Below, piece by piece: positions 32,314 to 41,555 of a stretch of DNA of 64,000 nt. Source of the DNA: Bdellovibrionales bacterium. Lineage in GTDB: Bacteria; Bdellovibrionota; UBA1018. The position numbers and the translations under genes are program-made. Under the pieces are notes generated by a model. It was not told where the DNA came from and ran no database searches. It saw only the letters and a program-made list of their open reading frames with translations. Position 1 is the stretch's first letter, and the number at the start of each line of letters is the position of its first letter. The stretch lies in contig JAFEAP010000014.1 of the NCBI GenBank assembly GCA_018266355.1, forward strand, positions 62,001 to 126,000. Reading direction: 5' to 3'.

Positions 32314-33303
32314 CTACGGTCTAGGTCCCGGTCGTACCGCTCGGAGTCGCCGGATTCCGAGCATCGCCCCGACGATCAGGCACGCGGCGGCCGTCCCTTC
32401 GCGCGCGGACGGGAACCGACCATCGTAGAGGAAGCCGAAAAGCAGCCCGAAGACGGACTCGAACACGAGAAGCATCCCGAGCGCCGCCGGACGCAGGACC
32501 CGCGAGGCGAAATTCCAAAGCGCGCTCGTAAACCAAGCGCCGACCACCCCCATGAACCCCGTCCAAACGAGCAGCCGAGCGTCCCCGAAGCCGCGCGCGA
32601 GGGCGCCGACGACGGAGCCCCTCTCGACGGCGAGAAAGATCGCGAACCCGGTGACCATGGAAGCGATTCCGAGCACCCCGGCCCAGTCGAGCGGACGCCA
32701 TGCGGGATGTTCGCGAAGGAAGCGCGCGTTCCGGATCGCGAAAGCCGTCCAACTCGCCAGCGCGGCGAGGGTCGCCGCGAGGCCGAGGATCCGAAGCCGC
32801 ACGTCGTTCGCGAGGAAGGCCCCGTAAGCGCGGCCGAAGAGTTCGAGCGGAACGAGGAGTCCGCCGACCGCGATGAGCGCGATCGGCGCGGCCAACCCCG
32901 GCCATTCGGAGCGCGAGCTCGCGGCGAGCAGGATCGTGAGCGGAAGAAGCGCGATGATCGCCGTCGCGAAGGAGACGCCGATCCCTTGGACGCCGAGGGA
33001 GAGGAGCGCATAGTAAGCGCTATACCCGAGCAACGCGAGTTCGAGCGCGCGCCTCGTCGCTTCGCGGTCGATCGCGGGCCGCCGCCCCCGGCGGATCCCG
33101 AGCGCGAGCAAGGAGGAGACGCCGAAAAACAGAAACCGGTAGAACATCAGCGTCGCCGGCGGGACGTCGGGCAACGCACGCGGCGCGAGGAAACTCACTC
33201 CCCAGCAAGCGCCCGCGACGAGCGCCGCCAAGACCGCCGCCGTCGTGCGCGAGGCGCCCGCGGTTTCCGATTGTCGCATCGAGTCTGCATTCGGGTTTCC
33301 CAC
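32314..33303 (-). CDS. DMT-superfamily (EamA-like) transporter
   Basis: About 329 residues and ten hydrophobic helices in two halves (VLAALVAGACWGVSFLAPRA in the first, GFMGVVGAWFTSALWNFASR in the second), the EamA pattern. Such proteins export or import small metabolites. GTG at 33303 has AAGGGAG upstream; ATG at 33279 lacks a ribosome site but would also keep all helices. It ends one base after the convergent methyltransferase gene. Confidence 0.82.
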   Translation of the reverse strand: MGNPNADSMRQSETAGASRTTAAVLAALVAGACWGVSFLAPRALPDVPPATLMFYRFLFFGVSSLLALGIRRGRRPAIDREATRRALELALLGYSAYYALLSLGVQGIGVSFATAIIALLPLTILLAASSRSEWPGLAAPIALIAVGGLLVPLELFGRAYGAFLANDVRLRILGLAATLAALASWTAFAIRNARFLREHPAWRPLDWAGVLGIASMVTGFAIFLAVERGSVVGALARGFGDARLLVWTGFMGVVGAWFTSALWNFASRVLRPAALGMLLVFESVFGLLFGFLYDGRFPSAREGTAAACLIVGAMLGIRRLRAVRPGPRP

Positions 33304-33350
33304 TCGGAAACGTCTCCCTTACCGTGATAAAGATTATCCCGAAGCTGACC

Positions 33351-35876
33351 ATGGAAAAAGACTCTCGCATCTTTCAGGGCGGATTCTCGCTTCGCCAAGC
33401 CTTCACGATCACGAATCTCGTGATCTTGATCGTCGGCACCACGTTCACGGTCTTCGTTCTCGCCAGCATCGTCCAAGCGAAACGCACGACGCTCGACGCC
33501 GAGCTCGAAAAGGAAATCGCCGTCGCGGGCGGATCGCTCGACGCCACCTTCGACGATGCCCGCGCCACCGTCCGCTCCCTCGTCCTCGGCATCCCGCTCA
33601 TCCTCGACCGGTCCCAAACGACATTCGCCGAATGGATCCGGGTCCAAGCCGAACTCCAACTCCCCCGCAATCCCGCACTCTTCGATCTTTACTTCGCCTT
33701 CGCCGAAAAACCCGCCCGCCGCATGTTCGGAACGCGCGGAATGGCTTACGCGATCACGCGAAATCTCGACTATTACGGGACGCCCGATTTCAACGCTCCG
33801 TCCACGTTCCGCGTCGCCTCTTACACCGACCCGATTTACCAGACGAGCCCCTCGGAAATCTGGTGGGCGGGCGCCGTGCGGACGTACGGGATGTACCGGA
33901 CGCCGTTCTACTACGACACGACCTACTTCAAACGCGTCATGGTCTCGATCACCCATGCGCTCCGCGATCCGAAAACGGGTGCCGTGCTCGGCGTCGCCGG
34001 AGTCGACCTGACCGCGGGCCGGGTCGCCCAGATCCTCGGCGCCGCCCGCTTCGGCGAGACGGGCGGGATGCTCCTCACCGATCTTTCCGGAAAACCGCTC
34101 GCGCCGTTCATGGGGCGCGATATCCCGATGCTCGGCTTTCAGCGCGCGCCCGACTCGGATTCCCGTGCGGATTTCGCGATCACGCCGGCCGGGGCGCCCG
34201 ACCTCGAATGCCGCGCGGGAACGCACCCCCTCCGGGGATCCGACGGGAACGACTACGTTTACCAGGCCCGACCGCTTCGCGAACCGGGGTACTGCATCGT
34301 CGCCTACCAGGCGAAATCAGAGGCCTATACTCCCTTGTACACCGCGCTCGCGATCTTGACCGTCTTCGCCGCCGGGGTCCTCTTCGTCTCGCTCTTTTTC
34401 CGGCAACTCCTCGCTCGATTCGTCATCGAAAACATCAACAAGATCCTCGTGAACATCAACCGGAACCGCGAACACTTCACCGAGTCGGGGGCGAAAACGG
34501 AATACGTTCGCCTCGAACCCGAGGGGCCGCGAGAGGTCGCGCGAATCGCCCACCAGTTGAATCTCCTCTATCAGCGGCTCCAGGCCGCGTTCGCCGAAGT
34601 CGGCGCCGAGCGCGATCGCGCGGAACTCGCGACGAAGACGAAGTCACGCTTCCTCTCGGTGATGAGCCACGAGATCCGGACGCCCCTGAACGCGATGCTC
34701 GGCCTGACCGACGTCCTGCTCCTTTCTCCGCTCGACTCCGAGCAGGTCCGGCACCTCCGCGTCCTCCAGCGCTCCGGGCATTCGCTCCTCCGGATCCTGA
34801 ACGACATCCTCGACTTCTCCCGCCTCGAGGCCGGAAAGCTCAATATCGAGTCGCACGAATTCGGGCTTTACGAACTCCTCTACGACGTCGAAAGCCTCAT
34901 GCGCTTCGACGCCGAGGCGAAGGGACTCGGCTTCCGCGTCGTCGCTCCGAGCCACGACTACCAAGTCTCGGGGGATTCGATCCGGATCCGTCAAGCCCTC
35001 TTGAACTTCGTCGGCAATGCGATCAAGTTCACCGCCGAGGGCTCGATCGAAATCCGCGTCACCGCCATCCAGGGCGACGGCGCCGACGCCCAGCGCTTCC
35101 AGTTCGAGGTTTCCGACACCGGCATCGGGATGAGCGCCGACCAGCAGTCCCGCCTCTTCTCGGACTTCGCTCAGGCCGACGCGTCGATCACTCGCCGTTA
35201 CGGCGGCACCGGCCTCGGGCTCGCGATTTCCCGGCACATCGTCGAACTCCTCGGCGGAAAGATTTCCGTCCGCAGCGAACTCGGGAAAGGATCGATTTTC
35301 CAATTCACGATCCCGCTCCGCGTGCTTTCCCACCGGAAAGCCGTCTACCGCGAATCGCCCACCGAACTCGGCGCGCCCGGGCTCTCGAATTACACGCGGT
35401 CCCTCGGGATCCGCACCGCGAAACCGGACGGGCGTGGCCGCGTCCCCGAAACGCGATTCGAAGGCTTCTCGAACCCGACGGACGCCGCCCCCGGCACGCG
35501 TTCCGTCCTGGTCGTGGACGACGACGAAGACAATCACCGTTTGATCGCGGCCTACATGAAATTCCGGCCGGATCTCCGGGCGGTCCACGTCTTTTCGGGA
35601 CGCGAGGCGCTCGCGAAGCTCGCCGAGGAACCTTTCGCCCTCGTCCTCCTCGACATGCAGATGCCCGAGATGGACGGACTCGATGCGACGCTCGAGATCC
35701 GCCGCCTCGAAGTCTCGGAGCGACTCGCGCCCCGACCAATCGTGATGGTCTCCGCGAACACCTTCCCCGAGGACCGGGAAAAGAGCCTGGCCGCCGGCGC
35801 GAACGAACACCTCGCGAAGCCCCTCAAACTCGAGGAATTCAAGGAGCTGCTCAGTCGGTGGATTCCAGTTCCTTGA
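33351..35876 (+). CDS. Hybrid histidine kinase with receiver
   Basis: About 841 residues: helix near 15-40, a dCache-like sensor domain (about 45-300) with AITRNLDYYGTPDF and VGVDLTAG-type segments, second helix near 325-345, HisKA with His440 (VMSHEIRTPLNAML), HATPase (NFVGNAIKFTAEG, DTGIGMS, GGTGLGLAISRHIVE), and a C-terminal receiver with Asp768 (LLDMQMPEMDG) and Lys in AKPLKL. Signal passes from kinase to receiver inside the molecule. GTG at 33324 is an alternative start; neither has a strong ribosome site. The 3' end overlaps the convergent pseudouridine synthase gene by 26 bases. Confidence 0.92.
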   Translation: MEKDSRIFQGGFSLRQAFTITNLVILIVGTTFTVFVLASIVQAKRTTLDAELEKEIAVAGGSLDATFDDARATVRSLVLGIPLILDRSQTTFAEWIRVQAELQLPRNPALFDLYFAFAEKPARRMFGTRGMAYAITRNLDYYGTPDFNAPSTFRVASYTDPIYQTSPSEIWWAGAVRTYGMYRTPFYYDTTYFKRVMVSITHALRDPKTGAVLGVAGVDLTAGRVAQILGAARFGETGGMLLTDLSGKPLAPFMGRDIPMLGFQRAPDSDSRADFAITPAGAPDLECRAGTHPLRGSDGNDYVYQARPLREPGYCIVAYQAKSEAYTPLYTALAILTVFAAGVLFVSLFFRQLLARFVIENINKILVNINRNREHFTESGAKTEYVRLEPEGPREVARIAHQLNLLYQRLQAAFAEVGAERDRAELATKTKSRFLSVMSHEIRTPLNAMLGLTDVLLLSPLDSEQVRHLRVLQRSGHSLLRILNDILDFSRLEAGKLNIESHEFGLYELLYDVESLMRFDAEAKGLGFRVVAPSHDYQVSGDSIRIRQALLNFVGNAIKFTAEGSIEIRVTAIQGDGADAQRFQFEVSDTGIGMSADQQSRLFSDFAQADASITRRYGGTGLGLAISRHIVELLGGKISVRSELGKGSIFQFTIPLRVLSHRKAVYRESPTELGAPGLSNYTRSLGIRTAKPDGRGRVPETRFEGFSNPTDAAPGTRSVLVVDDDEDNHRLIAAYMKFRPDLRAVHVFSGREALAKLAEEPFALVLLDMQMPEMDGLDATLEIRRLEVSERLAPRPIVMVSANTFPEDREKSLAAGANEHLAKPLKLEEFKELLSRWIPVP

Positions 35877-36540
35877 GGATCTTGCCGAACGTCGTCTCCG
35901 GGTAGGTCTCGACGAGCACGGGCTTCCGGAGGGTCGGGTGCATGAACTCGAGCCGCACCGACGAAAGCGCGATTCGATTCATCCCGAAGACCTTCGCGGC
36001 CTTTTTCTGCTCGTCGGTCGCGTAATCGGGATCGCCGACGAGCGGATACCCGGCCTCGGCGGCGTGGCGACGGATCTGGTGAAAGCGGCCCGTCTTCGGT
36101 TCGCACTCGATCCAGGAAAAGGCGAGTCCCGGTTCTCCTTCCGTCGCTGCCTCGGTCTCGTAGCGACCACGCGTGAAGAATTTCGTCAGCGCGCGCTGGG
36201 AGGCGCCCGATTCCTTGTCGGGAAGCGGCTTCTTCCACTCCGCGCGCGCCGGCGGATCGCCCCAAACGAGCGCCCAGTACGTCTTCTTCACCTTCTCCTC
36301 GCGAAAGAGCTTCTGCAGGAGGTTCGCCACGTCCGGACGGAGCGCGAAGATAAGCAAGCCGTCGGTCCCTCGGTCGAGCCGATGCACCGGGTGGATCGTC
36401 GCCTCGGCGAACTGCTTTTTCAGGACGTCGAACGCCGACAGCCCGGTCTCGCCCTTTTCGTCGCGGTAGGTCTTCATGCCGCTCGGTTTGTGGATGATGA
36501 GGAGATCGCGGTCGCGAAAGAGGATCTTAAGCCGTGCCAT
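35851..36540 (-). CDS. RluA-family pseudouridine synthase
   Basis: 229 residues with the catalytic motif HRLDRGTDGLLIFAL (Asp of RLDRxTDG), DLLIIHKPSGMKTY as motif I and GRFHQIRRHAAEAGYPLVGD as motif III. Without an S4 domain it is closest to the TruC/RluA branch that modifies uridines of rRNA or tRNA. The target base is not deducible. Its ATG overlaps the end of the DHA2 transporter gene by 14 bases, so translation may be coupled. Confidence 0.92.
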   Translation of the reverse strand: MARLKILFRDRDLLIIHKPSGMKTYRDEKGETGLSAFDVLKKQFAEATIHPVHRLDRGTDGLLIFALRPDVANLLQKLFREEKVKKTYWALVWGDPPARAEWKKPLPDKESGASQRALTKFFTRGRYETEAATEGEPGLAFSWIECEPKTGRFHQIRRHAAEAGYPLVGDPDYATDEQKKAAKVFGMNRIALSSVRLEFMHPTLRKPVLVETYPETTFGKILKELESTD

Positions 36541-38023
36541 GTCCTTTTCCTTGAATCGGTTTCGGGATGCCGAGGGCGACGAGAAAGGCGATCGCGCAGA
36601 TCACCGCGCCGAAACGGTACGCGTCTTGGTAGCTCGAAACTGCCGCGACGAGCTCGCCCGCGCCGGTACGAGAGTAGGCGCGAGTCTGGTATTCGAGGAC
36701 GGAGCCGAGGGACGCGATCCCGAGGCTCCCGCCGAGCTGCTGGGTCAGGTTCAGAAGGATCGACCCGTTCGCCGACTTATGCACGGGGATCGCGCCGAGG
36801 GCCATCGACGTGAGCGGGGTGACGAGCAGACCGAGTCCGAACCCGCGCACGAGCACGGGGATCAAGATGCCCGAGGTACTCGTGTCGACGTCGATCCTCG
36901 TCATGCTCACGAAATAACCGACGAGGACGAGAAGCCCCGCGAGAATGAACGGCCGCGAGCCGTAGCGGTCGGACGCGCGTCCCGAGAACGGCAGGAGCGC
37001 GCCGATCACGACGGCGCCCGGGAGGATCATGAGTCCGATGCGGTCCTCGGTATAGCCCTGGACCCGAGCGAGGAAGAGCGGGAGCAGGAACTGACCGCCG
37101 TAGAGCGCGAACGAACGCACGAGTCCGATCACGATCGCGAGTCCGAACGTCCGCGACCGAAAGAGAGAGAAATCGAGGACCTGATGGCGCGAGCGGAGTT
37201 CGGAGACGAGGAACGTGATCAGGAAGACGATCGCCGCGGCCGCGTAAAGGGCGACTGTCGGCGATTGGAATCCGTCCTGTTCGACGACCGAGGCTCCGTA
37301 GAGGAGCGAGATGAGGAAACCGGAAAGGAGGCCGAACCCCTTGAAGTCGAAGGTCGACCACCGGATTTTTTCGGCCGGTTTATCCCGGCGGAGGATCACG
37401 GCGGCGGCCGCGACGCCGAGGACGCCGATCGGCAGATTCACGAGGAAGATCGAGCGCCATCCCGCCCACTCGGTGAGGAATCCCCCGAGCGGGGGGCCCA
37501 AGATAGGGCCGAGGAGCACGCCCGCGCCCCAAACCCCGAGCGCGCGGCCTTTTTCGTTCGCCGGAAACGTTTCCGTGAGGATCGCCATCGCGATCGGCGT
37601 CATCGCCCCCCCGCCGAGCGCTTGGACCACGCGGAAGGCGACGAGCGAGCCGAGGTTCCACGCGAGTCCGCATGCGAGCGAACCGACGGTGAAGACGCCG
37701 AGCGCGAGGAGGTAGAGCTTTCGGCTGCCGAGCTGCTCGCGGAGCCATCCGGTGAGCGGCATGAGTACGGCGAACGCGATCATGTAGACGGAAACGACCC
37801 ACTGGACCTGGCTCACCGGCGCGTGAAAATCGTTCATCATCGCCGGAACGCTCACGTTCACGATGGTCGCGTCGAGGCCGGCGATGAGGCTGCCGACCAT
37901 GAGTGTCCAGAGCACCCACTTCCGCCGATCCTCCGGCGGCTTCTCGTCGAACTTTTTCCGCGTACGCGCGTAGAGCGTCGTCGACGAGATCGCGCGTTCG
38001 GGAACGGATTCCACCGCGCTCAC
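36527..38023 (-). CDS. DHA2-family (EmrB-like) multidrug efflux transporter
   Basis: 498 residues and 14 predicted helices. LMVGSLIAGLDATIVNVSVP contains the LDxTIVNVALP motif, LREQLGSRKLYLLALGVFTV is motif A, and GVWGAGVLLGPILGPPLGGF is motif C of proton-driven drug antiporters. Start is the GTG at 38021-38023, with AAAGGAG seven bases upstream; the longer open frame is rejected. No EmrA or TolC-like partner lies nearby. Substrates unknown. Confidence 0.92.
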   Translation of the reverse strand: MSAVESVPERAISSTTLYARTRKKFDEKPPEDRRKWVLWTLMVGSLIAGLDATIVNVSVPAMMNDFHAPVSQVQWVVSVYMIAFAVLMPLTGWLREQLGSRKLYLLALGVFTVGSLACGLAWNLGSLVAFRVVQALGGGAMTPIAMAILTETFPANEKGRALGVWGAGVLLGPILGPPLGGFLTEWAGWRSIFLVNLPIGVLGVAAAAVILRRDKPAEKIRWSTFDFKGFGLLSGFLISLLYGASVVEQDGFQSPTVALYAAAAIVFLITFLVSELRSRHQVLDFSLFRSRTFGLAIVIGLVRSFALYGGQFLLPLFLARVQGYTEDRIGLMILPGAVVIGALLPFSGRASDRYGSRPFILAGLLVLVGYFVSMTRIDVDTSTSGILIPVLVRGFGLGLLVTPLTSMALGAIPVHKSANGSILLNLTQQLGGSLGIASLGSVLEYQTRAYSRTGAGELVAAVSSYQDAYRFGAVICAIAFLVALGIPKPIQGKGHGTA

Positions 38024-38206
38024 GCGAACTCCTTTTGAAGGCCGGCTTGCCGCCGCGGCCAAGAACGCCGGACCCGAGACATGCCTTAAGATTAGCCCAG
38101 AACGCCTCGCTCCGCCACGACCGGCGAATATTGCCGACTGCGCGGCGGAACGGGGCGGACTACCCTTAGGGATAAGAGTGCTCCAAACCTTCCTCGGAGG
38201 TGTCCC

Positions 38207-38557
38207 TTGGAAACCCGCTTTCTGACTCGGCTGACCGTGTTCGCCCTCTTCGTCCTCGGCGGTATGATTTTCGTCGCGCTCCAGCCCGCCGCGCGCGCGT
38301 CGGAACCCTCGCGCTTCATCTGCGCCGCCCGCGTCGATTGCGGCGCTCCGGCTCTTCCGAGCGTCCAGGAACTTCCGACGATCCGCACCCCGATCGTTTC
38401 CTCCCCCTCGGCCGAGAAAGCGAAAGACCAGTGCGTTTCGAAGCACTGGAGCGCTTATGCCCGCCTCAGTCGCTCGATCGACGGAATGGGCGCGAAGAGT
38501 CCGTTCGAAAGCGGTCGCGGCTGCAAGATCGTCAGCGAAGTCCTGCCGACGAAATAA
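38207..38557 (+). CDS. Small secreted Cys-containing protein, TTG start
   Basis: A 116-aa product whose signal peptide (RFLTRLTVFALFVLGGMIFV to ARAS) is convincing. Mature region has four Cys residues (FICAARVDCG, KDQCVSKH, GRGCKIV), which may form two disulfides. The start is TTG, but GGAGG at 38196-38200 lies six bases upstream, so it is accepted. No family recognised. Convergent to the methyltransferase gene with three bases between. Confidence 0.65.
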   Translation: METRFLTRLTVFALFVLGGMIFVALQPAARASEPSRFICAARVDCGAPALPSVQELPTIRTPIVSSPSAEKAKDQCVSKHWSAYARLSRSIDGMGAKSPFESGRGCKIVSEVLPTK

Positions 38558-38560
38558 TCC

Positions 38561-39229
38561 CTAGATCCGCCACCGCAGCGAAAAGCAGGCCTCGCCCCGC
38601 TCGAGGTACTTGCGCTCGAAGTGCGTCCGCGCGTTCGCCGGATAAACCTCGGCGCGCGTGAACCGATGCCGTTCGCCGTCGCGGAGTCCCCACCTATCGG
38701 CTGCCTCGCGCGCGGCCTCTTCGGCGTACGCTTCGACGTTCGTCCGCAGTTCGATCTCCGCGCCCGGCCGAAGCGATTCGAGCAGCCGACCGAAGAACGG
38801 CATTCGCACCCAGCGCGCGGCCGGATTCTTCGGATTCGGGTTCGGATAAAGGAGGAAGAGCCGATCGAACGTCCCGGGCGGCGCGAAATGGGTGATCCAG
38901 GCCACCGCGTCCGCGTGGACCGCGATCAGGTTCGTGAGTTCGGGATGGCGTGCGAGGCGCTCGCGGAACTTCGCGAACTTCTCCGCCGTGCGCTCGATCG
39001 CGACCACGGTACGTCCCGGATTTTCCCGCGCGTACCGAATCGGATGCCACCCGACTCCGCACCCGATTTCGAGATCGATCGGCCCGCCGCGCGCGATCGC
39101 CTGGGAAAGCCGAAGCCCGGCGAGACGGGTCGAAAGGTCCTCCGGAACCGGAACCCGGTCCGCTCGGAACGCGCGCAGGAACGTCGAAACGGAATCATTT
39201 GCAACGGCTGGCGAGGACGGGGTTCTCAT
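38561..39229 (-). CDS. trmB: TrmB-like tRNA (guanine-N7) methyltransferase
   Basis: 222 residues with SAM motif DLEIGCGVGWHPIRYARENP, acidic VAIERTAEKF, VHADAVAWI and LFLLYPNPNPKNPAARWVR, the counterpart of the PDPWPKKRH signature of TrmB. The C-terminal YLERG/FERKYLERGEACFSL fits the TxFExK ending. The signature is divergent (PNPNPKNP), so a different substrate cannot be ruled out. GGAGGATCC precedes the ATG at 39227-39229. It begins 35 bases inside the upstream nuclease gene. Confidence 0.82.
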   Translation of the reverse strand: MRTPSSPAVANDSVSTFLRAFRADRVPVPEDLSTRLAGLRLSQAIARGGPIDLEIGCGVGWHPIRYARENPGRTVVAIERTAEKFAKFRERLARHPELTNLIAVHADAVAWITHFAPPGTFDRLFLLYPNPNPKNPAARWVRMPFFGRLLESLRPGAEIELRTNVEAYAEEAAREAADRWGLRDGERHRFTRAEVYPANARTHFERKYLERGEACFSLRWRI

Positions 39230-39923
39230 TTTGGATCCTCCGGATCCGACGATAGAGGTCGCATTCCCAGGGTTCGACCGGATGGGCCGCGTCCCAGGCC
39301 GCGAACAGCTTGCGGTTCTTATCCGAGATGATGCCATGACCCGGATACTCCCCGTCCATATAAAGATAGGCCCGGGCGACGGTGCCCTTCGCGAAGTCCA
39401 TCGGTTCGAATTTCGACTCGAAGATCCGGGCGGCGCACCCGCCGAAGGTGATCCCGGCGAACTTCCCGAGCGCCCCGATCTCGGCCATCGAGTAGTTCGA
39501 GCGCAGCCCGTTCACCTCGCCCACCGCCGGAAAAAGGTTATAGAGGTCGCCCTCCATCCGGTTAAATTCCGGGTTTTTCTCCGCGCATTTCCGTCCGCGG
39601 AACGGGCGCCCCTTCTTCACGCAACGCGGTCCGCCCTCGCGCCACTCGACGAAGCTCTGCCCGAAGGCTTCCGCGGGCACGACGTGCTCCCACTCGATCC
39701 GACGCGCGCGCTTCGGATCCCGCGCCGGACGGTACCCGCAGGACTCGAAATCGACGGTCTTGCCGGAGTAGCGGCAGCGGCAATAGAGCGTCAATCCGCG
39801 AGCCGCGTGGAGTTCCTTAGCGATCCGCTTCGCTTCCCGGAAGTCTTTGACGGCGAAGGCGGAGGGGGTCGTAAAGAGAAGGGCGATTAGGGGCCAAGCG
39901 AAACGGGTCGAAAAAACGGGCAT
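39195..39923 (-). CDS. endA: Secreted endonuclease I (EndA/NucM family)
   Basis: 242 residues with a signal peptide (about 1-24, PSAFA). The beta-beta-alpha metal nuclease core is IEWEHVVPAEAFGQ (catalytic His of WEHVVP) and GDLYNLFPAVGEVNGLRSNY, both characteristic. Six or more Cys residues suggest disulfides in the periplasm. The enzyme degrades DNA outside the cytoplasm. Its end overlaps the TrmB-like gene, but the two are unlikely to be functionally linked. Confidence 0.92.
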   Translation of the reverse strand: MPVFSTRFAWPLIALLFTTPSAFAVKDFREAKRIAKELHAARGLTLYCRCRYSGKTVDFESCGYRPARDPKRARRIEWEHVVPAEAFGQSFVEWREGGPRCVKKGRPFRGRKCAEKNPEFNRMEGDLYNLFPAVGEVNGLRSNYSMAEIGALGKFAGITFGGCAARIFESKFEPMDFAKGTVARAYLYMDGEYPGHGIISDKNRKLFAAWDAAHPVEPWECDLYRRIRRIQNENPVLASRCK

Positions 39924-39986
39924 GGGGCGAACCTCTCGCGAAATACCCGTTTAGGAAAGCCCGAGGCGCTCCGAAACGAGAAAGGA

Positions 39987-40514
39987 ATGACGGGCGACTA
40001 CAAAGACATCCTCAAGAATGCAAATCCGGATCCGGTGTTGAAGCTCATTGCCCGCACGGCGGTCGGCCGCGAACTGCTCGAGCGTTTCCTTCCGCTCCTC
40101 AAGCGCGGCCAAGTCCGGATCGACGCCTATCCGGCGGCGATCGTCGCGAAACTCCGCGAAGTCATCCCCGCCGGCCAGCCGATCGGCGCCTGCCTCGTCA
40201 CCGAGGGCGCGAAAGGCACGATCTTTCTCGACTACACGAGCCCGATCGGAGTCCTCGCCCCGTTCCTGGTCCACGAGATCGCCCACGCGCTCGAACCGAA
40301 GGTCTGGGCCGGCCAGACGGCGAAGTCCCAAACCGCGCTCCTCGACGCGGAATCCGAAGCCTTTCAAACCCAGTTCCGTTTCACCCAGGAACTCCGCGAG
40401 CGCGACCCGGCCTACGACGAGTTCCTGAAGACGAACTATCCCAAGGCGAAGCTCCTCCATTCCCTGCTCGAGTTCGACGACATCGAAGAGCTCTACGGTC
40501 GGCGGTCGGCTTAG
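39987..40514 (+). CDS. Putative zincin with HEIAH motif
   Basis: 175 residues, no signal peptide. His96-Glu97-x-x-His100 (FLVHEIAHALEP) with a downstream acidic DAESEAFQTQF (Glu122 or Glu124 as third ligand) has the layout of a gluzincin-type metallopeptidase. The N-terminal half is helical and unlike known peptidases, so activity is a prediction. AAAGGA directly precedes the ATG. Followed at once by the first of two long palindromes. Confidence 0.65.
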   Translation: MTGDYKDILKNANPDPVLKLIARTAVGRELLERFLPLLKRGQVRIDAYPAAIVAKLREVIPAGQPIGACLVTEGAKGTIFLDYTSPIGVLAPFLVHEIAHALEPKVWAGQTAKSQTALLDAESEAFQTQFRFTQELRERDPAYDEFLKTNYPKAKLLHSLLEFDDIEELYGRRSA

Positions 40515-40532
40515 CTCTTTCGGGTCGGTGGT

Positions 40533-40636
40533 ATCCCGGGTTGCCTTAGGGCAGGCAAAAGCCTCAAACAAACCCCCGATCTGCCTTCGGCAGACGGGGG
40601 CAGCTCGTTTTTGCCTGCCCTAAGGCATCCCGGGAT
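40533..40636. repeat. Long palindrome 1 (104 bp)
   Basis: The outer arm ATCCCGGG-x-TGCCTTAGGG... pairs with its reverse complement at 40609-40636 over 28 bases with a single mismatch; an inner CCCCCG/CGGGGG and CTGCC-TTC-GGCAG close the hairpin. It begins 19 bases after the HEIAH gene. Its core, read on the minus strand (GCAAAAACGAGCTGCCCCCG ... CGGGGGTTTG), is repeated in palindrome 2 on the plus strand, so the two are inverted copies of one element type. Confidence 0.8.
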
Positions 40637-40702
40637 CGCGCCATTTCGAACTCGGCAGCCGCGATGGACGACAAACGCTCAGTGGGTGGCTTGACCGAGA
40701 GA

Positions 40703-40811
40703 GCCGCGCCGGCCTTATCTGGACCCGCAAAAACGAGTTGCCCCCGCCCGCCGTGAGGCGGAGCGGGGGTTTGTCTGAGGCTTTTGCGGGTCTAGATAAG
40801 GCCGGCGCGGC
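40703..40811. repeat. Long palindrome 2 (109 bp), inverted relative of palindrome 1
   Basis: GCCGCGCCGGCCTTATCT... at 40703-40732 pairs with 40782-40811 over 30 bases with one G/A mismatch (a G-U pair in RNA). The centre holds GCCCCCGCCCGCC/GGCGGAGCGGGGG. The core GCAAAAACGAG[C/T]TGCCCCCG and CGGGGGTTTGT[C/T]TGAGGCTTTTGC is shared with palindrome 1, while the outer arms differ. It ends 21 bases before the stop of the HELGH lipoprotein gene. Confidence 0.8.
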
Positions 40812-40832
40812 GGTCCCGGCGAAGTCACCCGC

Positions 40833-41330
40833 TTAGAATTGGTCGTGCTTCGAGAACAGCTCGTCGTGATAGTGGACGATGTTGTCGCGGTAGATCGTGC
40901 CCGAAATGCGGTACGGATACATGATGGATTCGGCGACTTGCACGGTGCCGTTGTAGGCCATCATTTCCGTGTTCTGGTGGATCCGCTTCAGGATGCAGTG
41001 GCCGAGTTCGTGGAAGATGACTTCCTGCTTGTCGTAGTCGTTCAGCGTGTTCCAGATGCGCTGATTGACCGTGATCCGCGGAGTTTCGTTGTCCGCCCAT
41101 TCGCAAACGCCGGTTTCGTTCAGGCTCGGCGTCGAGCCGAACTGAACGACGAGGTCGTTGATCTCGAGCGGTTGGCCTTCTTGGGCCGAAACTTGTTCGA
41201 AGTTATGAACGAAATCTTGGAAGGGAGCATCCACTTGGAGAAACGCATCGTGCTGCTTCTCCTTCGGCGCGCACGCCGAAGCGGAAACCCCTAATAGCGC
41301 GCAAAAAACGAAAGCCTGTGCCTGGTTCAT
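40833..41330 (-). CDS. Putative metallopeptidase lipoprotein (HELGH)
   Basis: 165 residues from ATG at 41328-41330. Lipobox SASAC gives lipidated Cys20. HELGHCILKRIH at 107-118 holds a zinc motif with a third His (His107, His111, His118), and the later SIMYPYRISG and HYHDELFSKH segments match a widespread family of small secreted proteins with the same HELGHCxLxRxH core. Activity is predicted. An upstream GTG at 41342 is less likely. Convergent with the other HExxH gene across the palindromes. Confidence 0.75.
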   Translation of the reverse strand: MNQAQAFVFCALLGVSASACAPKEKQHDAFLQVDAPFQDFVHNFEQVSAQEGQPLEINDLVVQFGSTPSLNETGVCEWADNETPRITVNQRIWNTLNDYDKQEVIFHELGHCILKRIHQNTEMMAYNGTVQVAESIMYPYRISGTIYRDNIVHYHDELFSKHDQF

Positions 41331-41496
41331 TTCCCACCCCAAAAACGTACAGCAGTGTAGGGACGATGAATTGACTATGACACGAAGCGATGGCGTTCGT
41401 AATGCGTCGCGTTAGACACAGACGCGGAATGACTCGGTAAACGGTTGGTCCACAATTCCCGATCGGGGCGTGCGTATAGCTGCGCCTAGACCCGTG

Positions 41497-41527
41497 AAAA
41501 ACCGCGCTGTCTAAAAACTCGACAGCG
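41497..41527 (-). terminator. Rho-independent terminator of the DUF3465 gene
   Basis: On the minus strand CGCTGTC and GACAGCG (41521-41527 and 41505-41511) form a perfect seven-base stem with a nine-base loop, followed by CGGTTTTTC. It lies 29 bases beyond the stop of the DUF3465-type gene. Confidence 0.75.
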
Positions 41528-41555
41528 ATTCGATCGTGGGAATTTAAGCCTCGGC

